Of a stretch of DNA of 64,000 nt, positions 47,821 to 59,700 are shown piece after piece. This DNA comes from Brassica napus. Taxonomy: Eukaryota > Streptophyta > Magnoliopsida > Brassicales > Brassicaceae. The notes under the pieces were generated by a model, which had not been told where the DNA came from, did no database searches, and saw only the letters and a program-made list of their open reading frames with translations. How positions within the stretch are numbered: the stretch's first letter is position 1; the number at the start of each line of letters is the position of its first letter. The translations under genes were made by a program, and so were the position numbers. The DNA lies in assembly GCF_020379485.1 (NCBI RefSeq), contig NW_026016794.1:1-64000 (forward strand). The letters run 5' to 3'.

Positions 47821-48549
47821 TTCGAAAAGGTAGACTTACTGCCCATTACAGAGAGATGTTCGGTGAGCCGGGTAGTCACCAACCGACGACTCACATGCTG
47901 AGGCGGATGTAACGGCGAGGAGTGATGAATTCTACCGGGCGATTAACGATCCTTAATTCTTTTTAATTTCGGTTCTTGTATTATGAATTCAAAACTTATT
48001 TATATAAAAAATATTTTGGTTTTGATTTTTTTAAAATTTTAATTTTATTAATAATTTAAATTATTTTTAATTATAATTTTTTTTATTTCTGTAAAACAAC
48101 GAAACGAAGTAAATTTGTAGCTATATTGCGACTTCTTTACGTAGAAGCTTAACGAGGTTTTTACGAGGAAATGTTTACAAGGAAATGACGTGGAAAATTC
48201 ACGTGGTCTTTACGAGGAAAGCTATCATGGTATTTACGTTTACTTTACGAGTATTTACTTTCGAGTTATTTACGTGGCTTTAACGAGGAATGGCTTTCGA
48301 GGTATTTACGAGGAAATTTAGCGACGTCCTTACGTGGAAGCTTTACGTGGTCTTTACGACGAAATATTCTTCTTCGCTTTTACGACGAAATTATTTCCTC
48401 GCTACGTTACGACGAATTAGCGAGGATATATGCGTTACGACAAACGTATAACGACGAAACGGGTTTCCTCGCTAATTCCTCGTAACACTGCTTTTACGAC
48501 GAAGTCACGAGGAAAACTGCCCTCGTAAAACTTGTGTTTTCTTGTAGTG
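47821..48549 (-). mobile_element. CACTA-type transposon terminal fragment
   Basis: The right end at 48,549 reads CACTACAAGAAAACACAAG on the minus strand, the typical CACTA terminus. About 430 bp of subterminal DNA is packed with TTTACGAGGAAA, TTTACGACGAAA and CCTCGT motifs in both orientations, the kind bound by CACTA transposases. The other terminus is absent: satellite begins directly at 47,820. The first ~90 bp could be a coding remnant, but I cannot identify it. Confidence 0.65.
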
Positions 48550-48995
48550 GAAAGCTAGAGCGATCATCCGTAGTTTCTATTGTAAAGGAGATTGCGGCGA
48601 GCGTGGGTGCTGTAATTGACCCCCAACCCAGGTCAGATAAACTTCAGTTAAAGCATTGTCTTGCTCTGTATCTTATAACTCAATCCCATCATAGTGGACT
48701 CGAATGAATGAACTCAATGCGGCTCGTTAGGTGGGATTTTTAGACAGTAGATTTCGAATATATGGGTCTTTGTGTTGTCAATTGAGAGCTGTATGGTGTG
48801 TTTGTAATCAAAGTCAACAAGAAATGTCGGGAATCAAAGCTGAAATCCGGAATTAAAAGGGTGAAACTGGGTAGACTATAAAAATGTAAATAGGTGAAAC
48901 TTTACTGTTGAGAAAAAGTGTAAACAAGTATAATTTAGTAGGACTTTAATAGCAAAACTGTATAACTAGGATTAACTTTAACTGTATACTTTTAT
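48550..48995 (+). other. AT-rich lead-in to MULE transposase
   Basis: About 445 bp with no open frame. It may contain upstream or intron sequence of the transposase. No terminal inverted repeat is evident. Confidence 0.4.
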
Positions 48996-51744
48996 TTGGT
49001 ACAACAGATAATGGGTTATTCTTCTACAAACATACACTTTGACTATGATGGACAATATGCGAAATCAGGAGATGATTATGAATGGATTCCAAGCGATGGT
49101 CGTTTGTATGGTATATCCTTTAAGACATCATCATTGGATGAGATCACTTATTCCTGTTTGAAGGAGAGGATATGCAAGAAGAAGAGCATAGATCCGTGTT
49201 TAAAGAGGATGAATCTGAGTTACATTCCACTGGTAGTAGAACCTAAGAGGCAATCATATATTTTGGATGATGAAGATGTGTATGTGTATCTGACATCAGT
49301 GGATAAAGAGGGAAGAAGAAGTATTTTGCATGTAGAGGTCATCGAAGATATGGAAATAGTTCCAGTAATGGAGCAACAATCAGTAGTTGAGAAATAAAGC
49401 TCATATGGTGGGAACTATAGTGAGCTTGCGAGTGGATTACCCGAAGTTGAAGGTAATCAGGGTGCACTCACTCTATTTCCTCGCATTGAAGAAGCAGAAC
49501 TATATCTGCCGGGGGCTGAACGGGGGGAGAATGTTGTTATAAATGGAGAAGCCGACGAAAGGGGCATTAATGTTGTTAATGTAGAAGCCAGCGAAGGGGG
49601 CATTAATGCTGTTAATGGGCAAGCCGGCGAAGGGGGCGTGGACAGTGAGGACGACGTGGATAACTCTATGGGTATTCGTCCTAGTTCGTACTATGTTGAG
49701 CTCCCACGTGTTGCAAAAGAAAATCCAGTGGTTAAAGATTGGGAAGATGGTTTGGGTCTTCAGTTGTTTCAAGAATTGGAGAGTAAATAAGCTGTGAAAG
49801 ATATTATTGATAGAGCATCACAGGAGAACTGTTTCGGAATCAGTATTTGCAACTCGGACAGGGGTCGATATGTGGTGAAATGTCGGGGAGCTGATGAAGG
49901 TTGTAAATGTAGTGTGAGAGAAACAAAGATAAATAATTCTGAAGCGTTCTCGATTATCACATACAGGAATATGCATTCATGCTCTCGCGTAACTTCAAGT
50001 ACTGGAAAGAAAAGGAAAGTTACACCAAGATGTGTTGCAGCTATAGTGCACAAGGATTATCCGGGACTATATGAGACACCAACAGCGAAAATCCTAAAAG
50101 GTCTGGTGCAAAGGAAAGTGGGTGTGGAAGTGTCGTATACGACATGTTTGAGAGGAAAAAAACTAGCTGTTGCGGATATTTGTGGTGATCCCGAGAAGGG
50201 ATATAGAATATTGCCTGCTTATTTGTATATGTTAGAGAAGACGAACCCGGATACAAAAACAAGTTTGGTAGTGGATAAAGACAACCGGTTCAGATACCTA
50301 TTTGTTGCGCTGGGAGCCTCCATTGAAGGGTTTGAATACATGAGGAAAGTCATCACTGTGGATGCAACTTTCCTGAAGACTATTGAAGGTGGTTGTTTAA
50401 TTATTGCCACGGCTCAGGATCCAAACCTTCACCATTATCCAATAGCCTTTGCTGTGGTTGATGGGGAGAAAAACGAAAGCTGGAAGTGGTTTTTCACGAC
50501 GCTGAAAACTGTTATACCGGATTCGACGGAATTGGTGTTTGTTTCAGACAGAAATCCAAGTCTGATAAAAGCTGTTTCTGAAGTGTATCCGATGTCTAAA
50601 CATGGGTATTGTATCTGGCATATATCGCACAATGTGAAAGGTCATGTCAATCATGGCAGGGACGAGGTTGCACTACTATTCCGAAAGGTTGCATGTCTTT
50701 ATTCAGAGCCTGAGTTTAAAAAAGCAGTATGACGATTTTAGGGAGAGGTATCCATCGTGTGCTAGGTATCTTGATAAAAGTGTCGAAGTCGAACGGTGGG
50801 CGAAGTGTCATTTCCCCGGTGCTAATTACAACATAGACACCTCTAATTGTGCGGAGTCTTTGAATGCGGTATTTGAAAAGGCGCGAAGGATGTCTTTATT
50901 GCCTATGCTTGATACAGTTATTGAGAAAATGTCTGAGTGGTTCAACAGACATAGGAAGGATGCAGCAGAAGGACCGTCATCTCGAAAATTGGTTCCTTTG
51001 GTGGAGAACAAATTGCATAACAGAACACCGAAAGGTTCTAAACTTACGGTGACTCTGCTAAACACTTTTCAGCTTGAATACAGTGTTATTGGAGCAGACG
51101 GGAAGACTTGTTCAGTGGATTTGCAACATAAAACGTGCAGTTGCAGGAAGTTTGATATAGATAAATACCCATGTAGACATGCAATAGGCGCTATCATTAA
51201 GTGTTTGAAGCATGATAGACCATTACAGTTGAGTGACATGTTCGATTTCATTTCGAAATATTACTTCATTACACTGTGGGCCAAAGCGTATCGAAGGACT
51301 ATATATCCAGTCCCTCATATAACTCATTGGATGGTTCCAAAAGAAGTCGCGGCGGCGAAGTGTCCTCTACCTCCAGACTACAAGAAAAGAAAGGGAAGAC
51401 ATCAGGAAAAAAGGCATCCTTCGGCGGGAGAAAGTCGGCCCCGTCCCCGTCCTAATAAGTATATCCCGAATAGGGGTCTGGCTAGCTATTTCAACTGCTC
51501 GCAGGGAACTGAAGGAACTGAAGGGGCTGAAGGAACTGAAGGAGCTGAAGGAACTGAAGGAGCTGAAGGAACTGAAGGAGCTGAAGGAGCTGAAAGAGCT
51601 GAAGGAGCTGAAGGAGCTGAAAGAACTGAAGGAACAGAAGGAACTGAAGGACCTGAAGGGACTCAAGGAACACAAAGCACTCGAGGAACTGAAGGACCTG
51701 AAGGAACAGAAGGAACTGAAGTGTTATATGAATGTGAACCTTAG
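48996..51744 (+). pseudogene. MULE (Mutator-like) transposase pseudogene
   Basis: Encodes a MuDR-type transposase, which cuts and moves Mutator-like elements. In order: an N-terminal segment (48,996-49,394), a mutator-type DNA-binding region (YVVKCRGADEGCKCSVR), the catalytic core with VDATFLK near 50,365 and FVSDRNPSL near 50,545, HGYCIWHISHNVKGH, and a SWIM zinc finger CSC-x9-CRH near 51,140. The C-terminus is a Glu-Gly-Thr/Ala repeat. Breaks: in-frame TAA at 49,395 and 49,788, and a frameshift in the A run near 50,718-50,723. Both TAA codons could come from CAA by C-to-T change. Coding is otherwise continuous, so decay looks recent. Confidence 0.88.
51507..51720 (+). repeat. GAACTGAAGGAGCT minisatellite in MULE C-terminus
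   Basis: About twenty 9-bp GA(A/G)GGAxCT-type codon triplets encoding EGT and EGA repeats. The repeat is open on both strands, so the antisense frames here are spurious. Confidence 0.85.
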
Positions 51745-52409
51745 TGAAACCTGATTAAAGTGATTTCGTTTTATGTTTGTAAAACTTGGTGAAACTTTCG
51801 TTATGTAACCTTTCGTTAGTTGATGATTTATATTACAGTTGCGATGACATAACTTATCCATGTTCTAGGAAGATGACGTGACGTATTCAACATGTTGTGA
51901 AATCCAAAAAACATCGAGTGAAAAAAATATAATCTGGAACACATTTTCTATCGAATGGGAAGGGAATACATCATTGTTAGCTATATTTTTTGTATACACT
52001 ACCTCGTGGGATTAGAAAAGTTACATATGTCACGAAATCAAATTTTATTCTACATGAGCACATCTAAAACGTTGATAGAAAATAGAATATATCAGGTATA
52101 ACCATAAAATCAATCATCTAAGTACAGTAAAACCAGCAAAATCGGAAAAACAGAAAAATAAAACTTTAAAGGTTTTTGTATAACTACAAACTAAGTGAAA
52201 CTATAAGCACGAAAATCCTTCACCAAAAAATCCGCGCCCAGTTTTTTGAATTTTCCCACCCATTTTTTCGATTTTTGACTTTCCAAAAAATCGATGCGGA
52301 GGCGACGTAGACGTGTATTAAACCCGCCATTTACCTCAGCCAATCTCTCTCTAGATTTCTCTCTACAATCGGTCCCTCTTCTTTCTAGATTTCTAGGTTA
52401 CTCAGAATC
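51745..52409. other. Non-coding spacer
   Basis: AT-rich sequence with no open frame. It ends with a CT-rich stretch (CTCTCTCTAGATTTCTCTC, 52,345-52,400) just before the GRF frame, which resembles a plant 5' leader. Confidence 0.5.
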
Positions 52410-52835
52410 ATGACTCATCCAGCCGAGGAGTATAGGCAGATGAAGGCTTGGAAGAGAGACACCAACATGCTTGGCTGCGTGGCGGATGCCGAGTGTGGAA
52501 TTCCGACCAGATGCCCTTGTGGGGGGACAATCATCAACGAGGTGTCTCGGAACCTGAAGTATCCAACCGATTTTGATACTTTACCGGGGAGAAAATACTT
52601 CACTTGCTAAAATTATGAGGTAATCTATGGAAAACGCCCAGATTTTTTATTGATACTTTCGGGTTTTGATACATTCCTCTTTTACGTCTGGAATGATGGC
52701 TTCCATTTCCGTCAACCATGGGTCTTCGGAGTCCAGGAAGAGGTTGAAATGTTAAGGAAGCGCGTGGATGCGATGGCTGCAGAGATTGCTGAACTGAAGT
52801 ATAATTTAACCCGTCAGAATCCCACCACTCCATGA
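52410..52835 (+). pseudogene. GRF zinc-finger protein, transposon-associated, broken
   Basis: The frame begins MTHPAEEYRQMKAWK and contains a GRF-type zinc finger (CGIPTRCPCGG ... PGRKYFTC), a domain that binds nucleic acid. A TAA at 52,608 breaks it. The same frame resumes with NDGFHFRQPWVFGVQEE and a predicted coiled coil to a stop at 52,833. The ~80 bp in between do not look like the family and may be an intron or an insertion. Small GRF proteins of this type often sit beside MULE and DUF1985 genes in Brassicaceae repeats. Confidence 0.7.
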
Positions 52836-52914
52836 GATGCGTCCGGTCCATGACATTAGTCTACTTTCTGTTGTTGTTGTTTGCTTGAGATTCTGATTTA
52901 CTAAGACTCTTCAT

Positions 52915-53625
52915 ATTTACTAAAGTTTCCCTATTCTCCCTCTTTCACGATCTACGAAATATCATAAATTGAAAGTGAAACTTACACTAAATTTTCCCTA
53001 TTCTCCCTCCCTCTTTCACGATCTACGAAATATCATAAATTCACGAAGTTACACTAAGTTGAAAGTGAAACTTACACTAAAGTTTCCCTATTCTCCATCT
53101 TTCACGATCTACGAAATATCATAAATTCACGAAGTTACACTAAGTTGAAAGTGAAACTTACACTAAAGTTTCCCTATTCTCCCTCATTCACGATCTACGA
53201 AATATCATAAATTCACGAAGTTACACTAAGTTGAAAGTGTAACTTACACTAAGTTGAAAGTGAAACTTACACTAAAGTTTCTCTATTCTCCCTCTTTCAC
53301 GATCTACAAAATATCATAAATTCACGAAGTTACACTAAGTTGAAAGTGAAACTTACACTAAAGTTTCCCTATTCTCCCTCTTTCACGATCTACGAAATAT
53401 CATAAATTCACGAAGTTACACTAAGTTGAAAGTGAAACTTACACTAAAGTTTTCATATTCTCCCTCATTCACGATCTACGAAATATCATAAATTAACGAA
53501 GTTACACTAAGTTGAAAGTGTAACTTACTAAAGTTTCCGTATTCTCCCTCTTTCACGATCTACGAAATATCATAAATTCACGAAGTTACACAAAGTTGAA
53601 AGTGAAACTTACTAAAGTTTCCCAA
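52915..53625. repeat. ~85-bp tandem repeat, about eight copies
   Basis: Units hold CACGATCTACGAAATATCAT, ACGAAGTTACACTAAGTTG and CTAAAGTTTCCCTATTCTCC. Starts near 52,945, 53,025, 53,105, 53,190, 53,300, 53,385, 53,470 and 53,555, so unit length is 80-87 bp apart from one longer unit with a duplicated AAGTGTAACTTACACTAAGTTG segment. Confidence 0.88.
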
Positions 53626-53717
53626 TATATAACATAAGTCTTAAATACCAGTCTTCAACAAGAAAGTCATACAAACCGAATAGAGTTCATCCACATTAAA
53701 ACAACCACATACGGAAT

Positions 53718-56373
53718 TCACTCGGTCTTCTTACCTACTTTCTTTGTCTTCTTAGCTGCTGCCTTCTTCTTAGCTGCCTCCTTTTCAGCTGCTGCCTCCT
53801 TCTCAGCTGCTGCCTCCTTCTCAGCTGCTGCCTCCTTCTCAGCAGCTGCCTTCTTCTTAGCTGCCGCAGCTGCCTTCTTCTCAGCAGCTGCCTTCTGCTT
53901 CTTTTCACCTTGGTGCTCTTATCTGCTGCTCTGCTTCTTAGCTGAATGGGACTCCTCACAGTATCACCACGGTCCACCTTAACCTTTTTCACAGGAACAG
54001 CTTCTTTGCCATCATCTTTTCTCGACCTCTTTTTTTTCGTGTTTACAGACTCTGCTGCCTTAGTCTTTAATTTTTTCTCGGCCTCCACAGCATGTGCATA
54101 CATCTCCGCATCATCATCATCCATGTCAACATCACCATATTCCCTCTGCACATCCTTTGAAATATCGAGAATGGCATCTTCAACATCATTGTCACTACCA
54201 TCCTCTTCGTCTGGCTCGTTATTGTCACCACCATCCTCTTCGTCTGGCTCGTTATTGTCACCACCATCCTCTTCCTCCGACTCCTTATCCCCACCCACAT
54301 CACCATCCTCTTCTTCCGACTCGCTATTGTCACTACCATCACCATCCTTAACACTCAACATCATAAGCCGACCTTCCATCTCTTTTAAAGCCTCAGCTCC
54401 AGGAGTAGCTCCAGTAGCCTCCACCGAATCTGCATGAGCCTGACCAGATTGTGCATTGTTCGATGGTCCTCCGATAGGATTGGTAGGACCTTCAATCTGA
54501 CATGTGCGAGACTCAAAATCCATGCGGAACTGTTCTTCAAAGAAAACTTGTTTCTTCCCTTTCCGTATTATCTTCGTCCAACGATCAACTGCTGCATCAT
54601 CGGCGTCATCGGCCCAACAACTCTCCTTGTCCATTCCTATGGTTTCCAGAAGTTCCTCCTCAGCTGCTGTTGCTACCAAGATACTCTCAATATCCTGTGG
54701 TAAAAACACAAAAAAGACTAATTACCTTAGTTTCACCAAGTTTTCATAAGTCTCATAAGTCCCTTCTCCTCAATTCGACTACACATAAAACATCAATTAC
54801 CTTTGTATTATTACCAAGTTTATCTTTCACAGCTTTCAGACTGAATTCCTTGGTTCCACTTTTCCGTTTGTACTGCATCTTGCACATCCGCGGGCAACCT
54901 CTGCTTGCACCATACACATCTTCTCGGAAATGGTTCCTCAAGCTTGGAATTGCCTCAAAGGCCAACAACTACCAACACACAACAAAAAGACATTAACATC
55001 AATTAAACAACTATGTTGAAGGGAGCTTGAGAATACCTCCAGAGGGATAGGAAAGCTTGTAAAAACCCAACTCGTCGGCGCAACCCCGTTGCATTTCTCC
55101 AAAAAGCTAGAGACATCCTTCAAGTTATGTTCGAATGCATACCGCCCCCAAGGGAACGTTACACACGCATCTAGGTCATCAACAACACGCAGGAAGAAAC
55201 TGTCCACAGGTGATGCTCCCTCACCACTCTTTCGGCCTCCGACAAGGATGCTGGCTAAGAAGAACAGAACGGCCATCTTCTTACGATCCTCAGATGGCTT
55301 TGATTTCATTGCCAACATCTGCTTCTCCAGATCAGCGTATGTTATCTTTCTCCCTCCAAAATACTTGTTCATGAATGTTGTACCACCCAACCTCTCATGG
55401 TTGGGGGGATACTCATGGCAGTATAGACCAGAAATGAGTCCTAATTCTCTAAGAGAATATCGGATTGGGACGCCATTAACGACAAACCATAACTCATACT
55501 TCTTCGCAACACAAGCTGATCGCAAAACGATAACCCACATTCCCATCCACTTATGCTTTCGGTTTTTAATATGGAAGAAATGTTGGAATTGTGGGTGCTC
55601 TATGAACCATTTCACCTCCTTCTCTTTCAGGATCGTTTCAATAGTTGTTATCGCCGTGTCAATGTAACACTTTCCTGAAAGCTTTAAAGACTTTTGATAT
55701 TCGCTTGAAGGAAAGTGCAACTTCAGCGGTCGCATGCCCTCTTCTTCGTCATCTACAACCTGCACTCAAGTGAGAACCGGATCACGTACGACATCTTACA
55801 ACCATCAACATATAGTTTCACAAACTTCGACTTAGTTCAGCAATCACTAACTCTAAATTCCACTTAGTTTTCCACACTTATCTAATCTTTCAAATCATCT
55901 ATGTAAAAATTTTCAATTTCAATACTTACCGAATCTGCATGCGACTCAGTTTCATGTTGTCGACTCGGAATTATCGCAACTTCTTCGTCGTTTCTTCGGG
56001 GCTCTATTTCGTCTCCGACTTTCTTCTCTTTTTCTCCTTCCTCTCTGACTTCCTTCTCTTTTTCTCCTTCCTCTCCGACTTCCTTCTCTTTTTCTCCTTC
56101 GTCTCCGCCTTCCTTCTCTTTTTCTCCTTCGTCTACTTCTCTTGATTCCTCCCCTTCATTTTTCTTACTTGATTCTTCCTCTTCACCTTTTCCACTTGCA
56201 TTTTCTTCGCTTTCATTTGCATCTCGGGGACTTTGGTCGGTTCCTGGGGCGACAGATTTGTCGATAATCCTTGGGTTTGCTTCATCTCCGGAGAATGAAC
56301 CAAGTGCCATTTCATCTCCTACTACACTACTCGAGCCGTCTTCTTTTGCCTTCGTATCGTCTCGATTCATCAT
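53718..56373 (-). CDS. DUF1985 transposon gene, four exons, frameshifted tail
   Basis: My gene model on the minus strand: exon 1 56,373-55,930, exon 2 55,759-55,037, exon 3 54,968-54,801, exon 4 54,694-53,718. All three introns have GT...AG ends and phase 0 (444, 723 and 168 bp coding). Exon 1 is highly acidic with EGEKEKE repeats. Exon 2 is the DUF1985 domain (WMGMWVIVLRSACVAKKYELW, PIRYSLRELGLISGLYCHEYP). Exon 4 has Asp/Glu repeats (NNEPDEEDGG), a Lys-rich nuclear-signal-like stretch, then an Ala/Lys/Glu tail. Near 53,905-53,915 a one-base loss shifts the tail into an Arg/Gln frame ending at 53,735; the intact tail frame would end at 53,718. The Ulp1 protease domain often joined to DUF1985 is not seen. 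Function unknown; it is a transposable-element gene. Confidence 0.75.
53740..53900 (-). repeat. Ala/Lys/Glu codon repeats at DUF1985 gene 3' end
   Basis: Repeats of GCTGCTGCCTCCTTCTCA (plus strand), 18 bp, about five copies, encoding AAAEKE in one frame on the minus strand and RRRQQL in the shifted frame. Confidence 0.8.
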
Positions 56374-56764
56374 GATTTGGGTTTTTGATTGTCGATTGAG
56401 GATTCGAATTGAGTAGGGTTTTTAGAGAGATTCGAAAAGTTTTCAGAGAACTCGAAATTAAAGAAATTAAATTCTACAGCTATTCACTTAGTGGAGTACT
56501 TAGTGAGAGGAGGGGAAACGTTTTGAGTACGTTTTCGGGAATTCAATTTATGGAAGTGGATATCCGATTTGTTTGGGTCGGTTCTGGGTCCGGGTTTGGA
56601 TAGTCCTAGGTAGAGTTGTAATTATGGAAGTTTCTCTTGGTTTCGTTGTCTTTTAATAAATTTTCTGATTTAATTAAAGATATATTAAATTCCAAATCCG
56701 GTCAGTTTCGGGCAGGAGTATCTCAGCTCTTTTTTTTCGGACAGGAGTATCTGAGCGTTTAATT
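56374..56764. other. Upstream region of DUF1985 gene and insert edge
   Basis: About 390 bp without a convincing gene. The last 60 bp hold two copies of GG(A/G)CAGGAGTATCT(G/C)AGC separated by a T run. Satellite resumes near 56,765. The likely promoter of the minus-strand gene lies here; no clear TATA box was found. Confidence 0.5.
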
Positions 56765-59700
56765 CGTCTGTGGCTGTCCATCAGAACACATATCAGCACG
56801 TTGGTCCTTGGACTCAGCACGCTGACCCTTCTCGTGGACTGTTCGGCTGATTTTGGCCCACGTGGGCTGTCTGTTCAGTACACACAGGACGTCCGTGGGT
56901 GTCCTCCAGCACACACATGACGTCCGTGGCTGTCAGTGGCTGTCCGTCAGCACATGCAGGACGTCTGTGGCCTTCCGTGTGTGTCCGTGTGTGCACACAC
57001 AGGACGTCCGTGGCTGTTCATCAGTACACATATCAGCAGGCTGGTCCTTGGACTCAGTACGCTGGCCCTTCCCGGGGACTGTTCGGGTGATTTTGGCCCA
57101 TGTGGGCTGTCTGTTTAGTACACACAGAACGTCCGTGGGTATCCGTCAGCACACACAGGACGTTTGTGGCTGTCCGTGTGTGTCCGTGTGTGTCTGTCAG
57201 CACACACATGATGTCCGTGGCTGTTCATCAGTACACATATCAGCACGTTGGTCCTTGGACTCAGCACGCTGACCCTTCATGTGGACTGTTCGGGTGATTT
57301 GGGCCCACGTGGGCTGTCTGTTCAGTACACAGGACGTCCGTGGGTTTCCGCCAGCACACACAGGATGTCCATGGCTGTCTGTGGCTGTCCGTCAGCACAC
57401 ACAGGACGTCTGTGGCTGTCCGTGTGTGTCCTTATGTGTCCGTCAGCACACACAGGACGTACGTGGCTGTCCATCAGTAAACATATCAGCACGCTGGTCC
57501 TTGGACTCAGCACGGCGGCCCTTCCCATGGACTGTTTGGGTGATTTTGGCACACGTGGGCTGTCTGTTCAGTACACACAGGACGTCCATGGGTGTTCGCC
57601 AGCACACATAGGACGTCTGTGGCTGTATGTGGCTGTCCGTCAGCACACACATGACGTATGTGGCTGTCTGTCTGTGTCCGTGTGTGTCCGTCAGCACACA
57701 CAGAACTTCCGTGGCTGTCCATCAGTATACATATCAGCACGCTAGTCCTTGAACTCAGCTTGCTGGCCCTTCCCGTGGACAGTTCGGGTGATTTTGACCC
57801 ATGTGGGCTGTCTTTTCAGTGCACACATGACGTCCGTGGGTGTCCGTCAGCAACTACAGGACATCCGTGTGTGTATGTCAGCACACACAGGACGTCTGTA
57901 GCTATCCGTGTGTGTCCGTGTGTGTCCGTTTGTGTCCGTCAGCACACACAGGACGTCCGTGGCTGTCCATCAGTAGACATATCAGCACGTTGGTCCTTCG
58001 ACTCAGCATGTTGACCCTTCCTGTGGATTGTTCGGGTGATTTTGGCACACGAGGGCTGTCTGTTTAGTACACACAGGACGTTCGTGGGTGTCCGACAGCA
58101 CAAACAGGACGTCTGTGGCTGTCCGTGTGTGTCCGTGTGTGTCTGTTTGTGTCCGTCAGCACTCACATGACCCCCGTGTGTGTCCATTAGCACACACATG
58201 ACGTCTGTGGCTGTCCATGTGTGTCCGTCAGCACAAACAGAACGTCCATGGCTGTCCATCAGTACACATATCAGCACGCTGGTCCTTGGACGCAGCACGC
58301 TGGCCCTTCTCGTGGACTATTTGGGTGATTTTGGCCCACGTGGGCTGTCTGTTCAGTACACACAGGACGTCCGTGGGTGTCCGCCAGCACACACAAGACG
58401 TCTGTGGCGGTCCGTGGCTGTCCTTCAGCACATACAGGACGTCCGTTGCTGTCTGTGTGTGTCCGTGTGTGTCCTTCAGCACATACAGGACGTCCATGGC
58501 TGTCCATCAGTACACATATCAGCACGCTGGCCCTTCCCGTGGACTGTTCGGGTGATTTTGGCCCACGTGGGCTGTCTGTTCAGTACACACAGGACGTCCG
58601 TGGGTGTCCTCCAGCACACACATGACGTCCGTGGCTGTCAGTGGCTGTCCGTCAGCACATGCAGGACGTCTGTGGCCTTCCGTGTGTGTCCGTGTGTGTC
58701 CGTGTGTGCACACACAGGACGTCCGTGGCTGTTCATCAGTACACATATCAGCAGGCTGGTCCTTGGACTCAGTACGCTGGCCCTTCCCGGGGACTGTTCG
58801 GGTGATTTTGGCCCATGTGGGCTGTCTGTTTAGTACACACAGAACGTCTGTGGGTATCCGTCAGCACACACAGGACGTTTGTGGCTGTCCGTGTGTGTCC
58901 GTGTGTGTCTGTCAGTACACACATGATGTCCGTGGCTGTTCATCAGTACACATATCAGCACGTTGGTCCTTGGACTCAGCACGCTGACCCTTCCTGTGGA
59001 CTGTTCGGGTGATTTGGGCCCACGTGGGCTCTGTTCAGTACAAATAGGACGTCCGTGGGTTTCCGCCAGCACACACAGGATGTCCATGGCTGTCCGTGGC
59101 TGTCCGTCAGCACACACAGGACGTCTGTGGCTGTCCGTGTGTGTCCTTATGTGTCTGTCAGCACACATAGGACGTCCGTGGCTGTCCATCAGTAAACATA
59201 TCAGAACGCTGGTCCTTGGACTCAGCACGGTGGCCCTTCCCATGGACTGTTTGGGTGATTTTGGCACACATGGGCTGTCTGTTCAGTACACACAGGACGT
59301 CCGTGGGTGTTCGCCAGCACACATTGGACGTCTGTGGCTGTCTGTGGCTGTCCGTCAGCACACACATGACGTATGTGGCTGTCTGTGTGTGTCCGTGTGT
59401 GTCCGTCAGCACACACAGAACTTCCGTGGCTGTCCATCAGTATACATATCAGCACGCTAGTCCTTGAACTCAGCTTGCTGGCCCTTCTCGTGGACAGTTC
59501 GGGTGATTTTGACCCATGTGGGCTGTCTTTTCAGTACACACATGACGTCCCTGGGTGTCCGTCAGCAACCACAGGACATCCGTGTGTGTCTGTCAGCACA
59601 CACAGGACGTCTATAGCTATCCGTGTGTGTCCGTCAGCACACACAGGACGTCCGTGGCTGTCCATCAGTAGACATATCAGCACGTTGGTCCTGTGACTCA

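Noticed and set aside
51367..51675. Minus-strand frame of Phe-Ser-Ser repeats
   Set aside because: Antisense of the GAA/GGA/RCT repeat in the MULE tail.
53946..54437. Ser-rich frame on the plus strand, and His-rich and Met-rich frames nearby
   Set aside because: Antisense or shifted readings of the acidic repeats of the DUF1985 gene.
47821..56764. Helitron as the carrier of the MULE/DUF1985 composite
   Set aside because: The missing target duplication would fit, but neither a TC start nor a CTRR-type 3' hairpin end is visible at the borders.
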